From contig JASLFZ010000052.1 in NCBI GenBank assembly GCA_030150485.1, positions 1-11,037 of the forward strand: a stretch of 11,037 nt of DNA, written 5' to 3'. Of this stretch, positions 5,942-11,037 are shown piece by piece. This DNA comes from Candidatus Saccharimonadales bacterium. GTDB taxonomy: Bacteria > Patescibacteriota > Saccharimonadia > UBA4664 > SCTI01. The position numbers and the translations under genes are program-made. Each line of letters begins with the position of its first letter. The first letter of the stretch is position 1. The notes under the pieces are model-generated. The model was not told where the DNA came from and searched no databases. It saw only the letters and a program-made list of their open reading frames with translations.

Positions 5942-7310
5942 CCAGCTTCTCTGCTAGCTCGGCCGCAAGCCCATCGTAACCGCTGACGGTCATGCACAAT
6001 ACCACATCACCGGGCTGAGCCTCCACCACAATTTTCTCCACTAGCCGCGCCCGATCTGGCTCAAAAATAACATGCTCTCCATTATTGCGTGCAATATCTT
6101 CGCCCGAAACGGTCGCCGCCAACTCCTTTTCGCGGGCTCCCTCAATATCGGTCACAAAGCTCATGTCGGCGGTAGCTACAGCCTGGCGATACCCCTCGAG
6201 CAGCTCCTTTACGCGGGAGTAGGTGTGCGGCCGTACAACCGCAATCACCCGACCGCCAAAATGCAGCTTAGCCGCTTCAATGGTGGTTGCGATCTCGGTG
6301 GGGTGATGGGCATAATCATCAATCACGGTCACCTCGGCGCGAGGCGCCGACACCACCGCGAAACGCCTCGTTGCACCCGTAAAACTAGCCAAGCCAGTCT
6401 GAACTTCCTCGGCGCTCAGCCCCTCACTAGTGGCCACCGCAATCGCCGCGGTAGCGTTCATCACGTTGTGGCGGCCGTATAGGGGTACCGCAAAGTGGCC
6501 CACCCACGCTCCTGTGTGCTGCACGTCAAACGCCAGCCCCGTTGGCTCAAAGCGTAGGCCGGTGGCCTGCCAGTCGCCGCTCTCGCCATAACTTTCCACC
6601 GGACACCGCGCCGCCTCAGCTACCGTTTTTAGCTCCGCCGAATCATCGGCAGACAGTACCTGCCCGGTTGGCGACACCGTTTTAACCAACTCAACAAACC
6701 GCTGGCGAATCTCACCGATATCTTTAAATAAGTCCGGGTGGTCCATCTCTAGGGACGTCATCACGAGCGTCGTCGGACGATAATAGCTAAACTTAGAGCG
6801 CTCATCCAGACTGGAGGCTTTGTACTCGTCGCCCTCCAGTACCACAACCTCGCTGCCTTTAAGCCGCACGCTGCTATCAAAGTTGTTGGGCTGGATCCCC
6901 ACCAAAAAGTCAGGGTGACGTCCGGCCGATTCCAGCAGCCAAGCAATCAATGAAGTAGTTGTAGTCTTGCCGTGAGTTCCCGCCACCACAATCTGGCGCT
7001 TACCGGCTATCAGCTCACCCATCAGTGCGGCGTACGACTGTATGGGCAGCCCGCGCTCCTGGGCTGCCACTAATTCCACATCATCCAGCGCTGTACCACC
7101 GCTCATTACCACCCGGTCGACGCCGTCCAAGTGAGATGAATTTGGCTCACGCCACCACGTAATACCCTGCTCGTCGAGCCAGTCTGTCGCCGGCGGATAA
7201 GCTGCAGGGTCGGTACCAGTCACGATGTCCCCCCGCTTTGCCATGGCCGCCGCCAATCCCGACATTGTACTGCCGGCGATCCCTAAAAAGTGCAGCTTAC
7301 GCGCGGGCAT
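5934..7310 (-). CDS. murC: Mur ligase of the MurC/Mpl family (UDP-MurNAc--L-alanine ligase or murein peptide ligase)
   Basis: This 458-residue cytoplasmic ATP-dependent ligase joins an amino acid or peptide to UDP-N-acetylmuramate. The N-terminal Rossmann-like domain opens with KLHFLGIAGSTMSGLA (5-20). The ATP P-loop is VVAGTHGKTTTTS (108-120). The central domain has GDEYKASSLDERSKFSYYRP (160-179) and SLEMDHPDLF (186-195). GRHNVMNA (279-286) and IDDYAHHPTEI (330-340) complete the Mur core, and the third domain runs from about 318 to the end. Several stretches (GTDPAAYPP, NNFDSSVRL, GDEYxxxxxDxRSKF, YRPTTLVMTSLExDHPDLF) look like Mpl, the ligase that recycles whole muropeptides, rather than classic MurC. 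With murB next door a MurC role is plausible, so the substrate is open. The gene starts inside the last 14 bp of tpiA, without its own -10, and is likely translationally coupled. Confidence 0.88.
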   Translation of the reverse strand: MPARKLHFLGIAGSTMSGLAAAMAKRGDIVTGTDPAAYPPATDWLDEQGITWWREPNSSHLDGVDRVVMSGGTALDDVELVAAQERGLPIQSYAALMGELIAGKRQIVVAGTHGKTTTTSLIAWLLESAGRHPDFLVGIQPNNFDSSVRLKGSEVVVLEGDEYKASSLDERSKFSYYRPTTLVMTSLEMDHPDLFKDIGEIRQRFVELVKTVSPTGQVLSADDSAELKTVAEAARCPVESYGESGDWQATGLRFEPTGLAFDVQHTGAWVGHFAVPLYGRHNVMNATAAIAVATSEGLSAEEVQTGLASFTGATRRFAVVSAPRAEVTVIDDYAHHPTEIATTIEAAKLHFGGRVIAVVRPHTYSRVKELLEGYRQAVATADMSFVTDIEGAREKELAATVSGEDIARNNGEHVIFEPDRARLVEKIVVEAQPGDVVLCMTVSGYDGLAAELAEKLAT

Positions 7311-8070
7311 CGGTTAGCGCAGCCGCCTCGTTTACAATTTTGGCGAACTGATCGTAGTTGAGGCTGGCGCCACCGACAAGCAGCCCGCTCACATGATCCA
7401 TGCTCAAAAACGCTCGGGCGTTTTCCGGGCTCACACTGCCGCCATACAGCAGCTCAACTCGTGAGCTGCCGCCCTCGCCATACAGCTCCTCCAGCGTCTG
7501 GCGGATTACCTTAACAATCGGCACCACATCCTTAGGCGTAGCCGACTCGCCAGTACCGATGGCCCAAATCGGCTCGTAGGCAATTATTACTTGGCCAATC
7601 TCGTCATCCCCCACCTCACTTAAGCAGCCATTGAGCTGGTCTACGACTACCCGCTGGGCATGGCCATTGTGGCGCTCGGTAAGGCGCTCGCCCACACACA
7701 AAATCGGCGTAAGATTATTACGGAGCGCCGCCGCCACTTTGGCCGCAATCTCTTTATCAGTTTCCTTGTTGTAGCGCCGCCGCTCCGAGTGCCCCACGAT
7801 GACAAACTCCGCTAATCCTGCCAACATCGGGCCGCTGACCTCACCAGTGTAGGCCCCTTCGTCGCTCGCATTAACATTCTGCGCGCCCAACCGCAGCACA
7901 TCGCGCTCAATCACCTCATGCACCGGCACGAGATCGATAAAGGGTGGGCACACCACCGTCGTTACATGGGTCTGCGGCTTCACTTTTTGCTGCAGCCGCT
8001 CCACCAACCGCACCGCCTGCTCGGGCGTTTGATACATCTTCCAGTTACCCACAATCGTGACATGTTTCAT
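7297..8070 (-). CDS. tpiA: Triosephosphate isomerase
   Basis: This 257-residue cytoplasmic TIM-barrel enzyme interconverts dihydroxyacetone phosphate and glyceraldehyde 3-phosphate. N-terminal GNWKM (8-12) carries substrate-binding K11. VIVGHSERRRY (90-100) carries electrophile H94. AYEPIWAIGTG (164-174) carries catalytic base E166, followed by the mobile loop 6. Phosphate-binding glycines are at LYGGSV (208-213) and LVGGASL (231-237). GESATP follows the GTG of loop 6 where many homologues have GKTATP, a mild variant. Length is normal. The ATG at 8070 is preceded by an extended -10 ending 6 nt upstream, so the tpiA-murC pair probably starts as a leaderless transcript. pgk lies 51 bp upstream on the same strand. 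Confidence 0.97.
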   Translation of the reverse strand: MKHVTIVGNWKMYQTPEQAVRLVERLQQKVKPQTHVTTVVCPPFIDLVPVHEVIERDVLRLGAQNVNASDEGAYTGEVSGPMLAGLAEFVIVGHSERRRYNKETDKEIAAKVAAALRNNLTPILCVGERLTERHNGHAQRVVVDQLNGCLSEVGDDEIGQVIIAYEPIWAIGTGESATPKDVVPIVKVIRQTLEELYGEGGSSRVELLYGGSVSPENARAFLSMDHVSGLLVGGASLNYDQFAKIVNEAAALTDARA

Positions 8071-8076
8071 GTCTAA

Positions 8077-8085
8077 ATCATAACA
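8077..8085 (-). promoter_or_regulatory. Extended -10 of a predicted leaderless tpiA-murC promoter
   Basis: The minus strand reads TGT TATGAT, an extended -10 with five of six hexamer bases. It ends 6 nt (TTAGAC) before the tpiA ATG. It lies in the 51-bp gap after pgk, so tpiA and murC may be transcribed independently of pgk. The gap also holds AAGGCCTT and CCTTAAGG palindromes but no terminator. Confidence 0.6.
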
Positions 8086-8121
8086 CGCTTATGATAGAGA
8101 ACCCGAGCCTTAAGGCCTTGG

Positions 8122-9297
8122 TTAGCTCTCCAGCACCTTCAAGCCCGGCAGCTCATCGCCGGCCATCAGCTCGAGCGAGGCGCCGCCGCCGGTTGAAACC
8201 CAGGTGAACTTATCGTGCAGGCCCTGGCCATCCACGAACGCCGCCGTCTCACCCCCGCCAATAATTGACTCACAGCCAGATTCAATGATGTTATCGGCGA
8301 GCAACCGCGAGTTATGCGCAAACTCCGGCACCTCGGTAATTCCCAGAGGTCCGTTCCAAATCACACTGCCGTGGAAATCGAGCGGGTTAAGTACCTCCGC
8401 AACCGTGCGCGGCCCGGCGTCCACAATAAAATCATCCTGAGCTACCTCATCCAGACCCACCAAGTGGCCAGGACCATGCTCGATGCTTTTAGCCACCATC
8501 ACGTCGCTGGGCAACTGTACTTGAACATTACGAGCCTCGGCCTCTCTCATGATTCGCTTGGCCTCCTCATAAAACTCCGGTTCATGCTTGCTCACTCCGA
8601 CTGAGTGCCCCTGCGCCGCCAAAAACGTGTTGGCCATCGCGCCGCCAACAACCAAGCAATCAACATGCTTTATCAGGTTATTGAGCACATCGATTTTTGT
8701 GGACACCTTGGCGCCCCCGACAATCGCAACGAGCGGACGAATGGGATGCTCAAGCATCCCGGTAATGGTCGCAACCTCCTTTTCAACCAGAAAGCCGGCG
8801 GCGTGCGGCAGGTGCTCGGCCACGCCCACAATCGAAGCATGGTTGCGATGAGTGTCGGCAAAGGCATCGTCGATGTACACCTCGCCTAGGCTCGCCAACG
8901 ACTTAGCCAACTCCGGATCATTGGTGTCCTCGCCGGGATGAAAGCGCGTATTTTCGAGCAGCAAAATGTCGCCGGGCTGCAAAGTCGCTGCGGCCGCCGT
9001 CACCTCTGGTCCTACGCAATCAGGCACGAACATCACCTGACGTCCCAACATTTCGGTAGCCTTTTTGGCCACCGGCGCGAGACTCAGCGCCGGGTCAACC
9101 TTGCCCTTAGGTCGGCCAAGATGGCTCATTAAAATGATGCTGCAGTCGTGATCCAGCAAGTAGTGGATGGTCTCAAACGAGGCCTTAATCTTCAGCGGAT
9201 CACCCACAATGCCGCTGGAAACCGGCACGTTGTAATCTACCCGCAGCAATACTTTTTTGTGTTTCAGGTCGAGATCGCGGAGGGTTTTGAGTTTCAT
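8122..9297 (-). CDS. pgk: Phosphoglycerate kinase
   Basis: This 391-residue two-domain cytoplasmic enzyme transfers phosphate from 1,3-bisphosphoglycerate to ADP, making ATP in lower glycolysis. N-domain substrate motifs are LLRVDYNVP (17-25), MSHLGRPKGK (57-66), LLENTRFHPGE (113-123) and DDAFADTHRNHAS (143-155). The C-domain nucleotide site shows IVGGAKVSTKI (192-202), VIWNGPLG (312-319), IIGGGET (345-351) and STGGGASLE (368-376). Length is usual for bacterial Pgk. The ATG at 9297 has no Shine-Dalgarno; an extended -10 ends 6 nt upstream inside the 30-bp gap after purD. It can therefore be transcribed separately from the purine genes, and it precedes the other triose enzyme, tpiA. Confidence 0.97.
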   Translation of the reverse strand: MKLKTLRDLDLKHKKVLLRVDYNVPVSSGIVGDPLKIKASFETIHYLLDHDCSIILMSHLGRPKGKVDPALSLAPVAKKATEMLGRQVMFVPDCVGPEVTAAAATLQPGDILLLENTRFHPGEDTNDPELAKSLASLGEVYIDDAFADTHRNHASIVGVAEHLPHAAGFLVEKEVATITGMLEHPIRPLVAIVGGAKVSTKIDVLNNLIKHVDCLVVGGAMANTFLAAQGHSVGVSKHEPEFYEEAKRIMREAEARNVQVQLPSDVMVAKSIEHGPGHLVGLDEVAQDDFIVDAGPRTVAEVLNPLDFHGSVIWNGPLGITEVPEFAHNSRLLADNIIESGCESIIGGGETAAFVDGQGLHDKFTWVSTGGGASLELMAGDELPGLKVLES

Positions 9298-9303
9298 ACC
9301 CCT

Positions 9304-9312
9304 ATTGTAGCA
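9304..9312 (-). promoter_or_regulatory. Extended -10 of a predicted leaderless pgk promoter
   Basis: The minus strand reads TGC TACAAT, identical to the uvrD element, ending 6 nt (AGGGGT) before the pgk ATG. A weak -35 (GTAACA at 9326-9331, 16-bp spacer) overlaps the end of purD. The GGGG just before the start could look like a Shine-Dalgarno but is too close to the ATG to act as one. Confidence 0.6.
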
Positions 9313-9327
9313 AACCGCTTGTGGTTG

Positions 9328-10605
9328 TTACGATTTGAGCGCTTTTTGGCCAATGTCGCGGCGATACTGCATGCCTTCAAATGAGATGGGCTTAACGGCG
9401 GCATAAGCCTTATCCAGCGCCTGCTGCAACGAGTCGCCGGTCGCGGTAACGCCAAGCACGCGCCCACCCGCCGTCTGTAGTTCGTTACCCACCAGCTTAG
9501 TGCCAGCGTGAAATACCACCACGTCCTCGATCTTTTCCGCCGCCTCAACTCCCTCAATCGGCAGCCCTTTTTGATAATTACCAGGGTAGCCACCGGAAGC
9601 CAATACCACACACGCAGCATAGCCCGGTACCCATTTCAGCCTGATACTATCAAGCTTTCCGTCGACACAGGCATCCAATACCTCTACCAAATCGCTTTCG
9701 AGCAGGCGCATGTAGCTCTGGGTTTCGGGATCGCCAAAGCGAGCATTAAACTCGAGCACCTTCGGCCCATCAGATGTCATGATAAGTCCAGGATAGAGAA
9801 GTCCGCTGAACTGCCGCCCCTCCGCTCGTAGCCCATCGAGCACCGGTGCAACGACGGTCTCAGCTGCCTGCTGCAAAGTCTCCGCTCCAAAGCCCGGCAC
9901 CGGCGCAATCGTGCCCATACCCCCAGTGTTGAGGCCGGTATCGCCCTCGCCAACCGGCTTATGGTCTTGCGCGGTCGGAAACAGCTGGAAGGTCGCGCCA
10001 TCACTCAGCGCATGAATTGATACCTCCAGGCCCTCCAAAAACTCCTCAATCACTACCTCCGCTCCCGCCTCGCCAAACTCTTTATCGCTCATCATAGCTG
10101 TGATGGCTCGCTCTGCCGCGGCCGCATCGGCGCAGACCACCACGCCTTTACCCAGTGCTAACCCGCTCGCTTTTACCACGAGCGGATAGGCTTGCTCGAC
10201 CACATACTTTATTGCAGCTGCCACGTCGCGAAACGTCTCAAAACGAGCGGTGGGGATGCCACGCTCGCCCATTAACCGCTTCGAAAAAGCCTTGGATGCC
10301 TCAATCTCGGCCGCCTTTTTCACGGGCCCAAAAGCTCTTAGGCCAGCCGCCTGCAACGCGTCAACCATGCCGGCCGCCAGTGGATCGTCCGGCGTTACGA
10401 TCACCAGATCAACCGCCTGCTTCTTGGCAAACGCCACCATCCCCTCGATATCCGTGACCGCAATCGGTACATTTTCAGCCACCTGCGCCGTTCCGCCATT
10501 TCCCGGTGCCACATACAGCTTTCCGCAGTGCGGCGATTGCGCCAGCTTCCAAGCAATGGCGTGCTCGCGTCCGCCACTGCCCACGACCAAAATAGTCCGC
10601 TTCAC
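9328..10605 (-). CDS. purD: Phosphoribosylamine--glycine ligase (GAR synthetase)
   Basis: This 425-residue cytoplasmic ATP-grasp enzyme joins glycine to 5-phosphoribosylamine, the second step of de novo purine synthesis. The N-domain begins with ILVVGSGGREHAIAWKL (5-21) and YVAPGNGGTA (31-40). The ATP-grasp region includes SKAFSKRLMGERGIPTA (104-120), VVKASGLALGKGVVV (143-157) and VVIEEFLEGLEVS (184-196). The QDHKPVGEGDTGLNTGGMG stretch (213-231) and the signature RFGDPETQ (289-296) are intact. The C-domain ends after GGRVLGVTATG (380-390). TPDDPLAAG (71-79) replaces the more usual GPE.PL.AG, a conservative change. The start is GTG at 10603-10605, overlapping the purF stop as GTGA. A GGAGG at 10619-10623 is 13 nt away, rather far, so coupling to purF translation is likely. 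Confidence 0.96.
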   Translation of the reverse strand: MKRTILVVGSGGREHAIAWKLAQSPHCGKLYVAPGNGGTAQVAENVPIAVTDIEGMVAFAKKQAVDLVIVTPDDPLAAGMVDALQAAGLRAFGPVKKAAEIEASKAFSKRLMGERGIPTARFETFRDVAAAIKYVVEQAYPLVVKASGLALGKGVVVCADAAAAERAITAMMSDKEFGEAGAEVVIEEFLEGLEVSIHALSDGATFQLFPTAQDHKPVGEGDTGLNTGGMGTIAPVPGFGAETLQQAAETVVAPVLDGLRAEGRQFSGLLYPGLIMTSDGPKVLEFNARFGDPETQSYMRLLESDLVEVLDACVDGKLDSIRLKWVPGYAACVVLASGGYPGNYQKGLPIEGVEAAEKIEDVVVFHAGTKLVGNELQTAGGRVLGVTATGDSLQQALDKAYAAVKPISFEGMQYRRDIGQKALKS

Positions 10606-11037
10606 AGTGCGGTCACTTCCTCCGCCCGCTCGCCAATACTAATGGGATAAATGCCGCTAAAACATGAGGTCGAGAGCTGGTGGGCCGGAATTTCAATGGA
10701 ATCAAGCATCCCCTTATACGAAAGGTAGCCCAGGTAGTCGCAGCCGATGGCCTGCTGAATATCTTTAATCGATTTGGTAGCACCAATCAGGTCGGCCTGG
10801 CGCGGCGTATCGATGCCATAAAAGTCCGGGTATTTCACCGGCGGCGAACTAATCAGCACCGTCACCTCGCGCGCACCGGCGCCGTACAGCATACCGACGA
10901 TTTTTTTAGTGGTGGTGCCCCGCACAATCGAGTCGTCGACCACCACCACCCGCTTGCCCATCAACACCTCTGGCACCGGGTTGAGCTTGAGCTGCAAGTC
11001 TTGCTGGCGCAACCGGTCGCTCGGTCGAATAAAGGTG
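10602..11037 (-). CDS. purF: Amidophosphoribosyltransferase, C-terminal part
   Basis: This is about the last 145 codons of a gene whose start lies beyond the window end. PurF makes 5-phosphoribosylamine from PRPP and glutamine, the first committed step of purine synthesis. The fragment opens in frame with TFIRPSDRLRQQDLQLKLNP, typical of PurF just before the PRPP loop. The phosphoribosyltransferase signature follows: GKRVVVVDDSIVRGTTTKKIV. After it come the conserved YGIDTPRQADLIGA and the C-terminal LSTSCFSGIYP. An apparent TTG start at 11012 is only an internal leucine codon. In iron-sulfur PurF enzymes the tail carries a CxxCFTG pair; here it is STSCFSG, with the first cysteine replaced by serine. 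The stop overlaps purD by 4 bp, giving a purF-purD operon in pathway order. Confidence 0.95.
   Translation of the reverse strand, partial: TFIRPSDRLRQQDLQLKLNPVPEVLMGKRVVVVDDSIVRGTTTKKIVGMLYGAGAREVTVLISSPPVKYPDFYGIDTPRQADLIGATKSIKDIQQAIGCDYLGYLSYKGMLDSIEIPAHQLSTSCFSGIYPISIGERAEEVTAL

Noticed and set aside
8086..8121. AAGGCCTT and CCTTAAGG palindromes after pgk as a terminator
   Set aside because: The palindromes are short and overlapping, with no stable stem-loop followed by a T-run on the minus strand.
10619..10623. GGAGG as a dedicated purD Shine-Dalgarno
   Set aside because: It lies 13 nt from the GTG start, longer than usual, and is explained by codons of the purF end. Coupling through the GTGA overlap is more likely.
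11010..11012. TTG as the purF start codon
   Set aside because: The frame stays open to the window end and the residues upstream (TFIRPSDR) match conserved PurF sequence, so the gene is simply cut by the window.
1..11037. CRISPR arrays, tRNA or rRNA genes, insertion sequences, UGA recoding
   Set aside because: No spaced repeats, cloverleaf-like sequence, transposase or terminal inverted repeats were seen. No reading frame contains in-frame TGA, and TGA ends purF.

Overview
The window reads as chromosomal DNA from a compact bacterial genome with the standard genetic code (TGA serves as a stop, for example at the end of purF). My best guess is a Patescibacteria/CPR lineage close to Saccharibacteria, with an actinobacterium-like organism as the alternative. 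The reasons are the very tight packing with several gene overlaps, the scarcity of Shine-Dalgarno sequences, starts that look leaderless, an actinobacterial-style lysozyme-like domain, and an S53 peptidase without a prodomain. This placement is inference and was not tested by any search.

Layout. Bases 1-153 hold the 3' end of a small membrane protein of the GlsB/YeaQ/YmgE family on the plus strand. It runs tail-to-tail into a secreted or anchored DUF348-G5-lysozyme-like wall hydrolase (150-1334, minus). A 148-bp intergenic region with promoter-like elements and an inverted repeat follows. Next come a UvrD/PcrA helicase (1483-3639, minus) and a secreted sedolisin-type S53 serine-carboxyl peptidase (3672-4802, minus). 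A 107-bp divergent promoter region separates the peptidase from murB (4910-5941), the only complete plus-strand gene. MurB converges on and overlaps a MurC/Mpl-type Mur ligase (5934-7310, minus), which forms an overlapping pair with tpiA (7297-8070). Upstream of these on the minus strand are pgk (8122-9297), purD (9328-10605) and the 3' part of purF (10602 to the window end), with purF and purD overlapping by GTGA.

Functionally the window combines peptidoglycan precursor synthesis (MurB, MurC-like), wall remodelling (G5 hydrolase), lower glycolysis (TpiA, Pgk), the first two steps of purine synthesis (PurF, PurD), DNA repair (UvrD) and an extracellular protease.

The most striking pattern is regulatory. 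uvrD, murB, tpiA and pgk each have a near-consensus -10 hexamer (three of the four with an extended TGn) ending exactly 6 nt before the start codon. Transcription would therefore begin at or next to the first base of the start codon, giving leaderless mRNAs. The genes that follow inside overlapping pairs (murC, purD) lack this motif at that position. The peptidase instead has a clear Shine-Dalgarno sequence. No RNA genes, CRISPR arrays, insertion sequences or convincing intrinsic terminators were seen.
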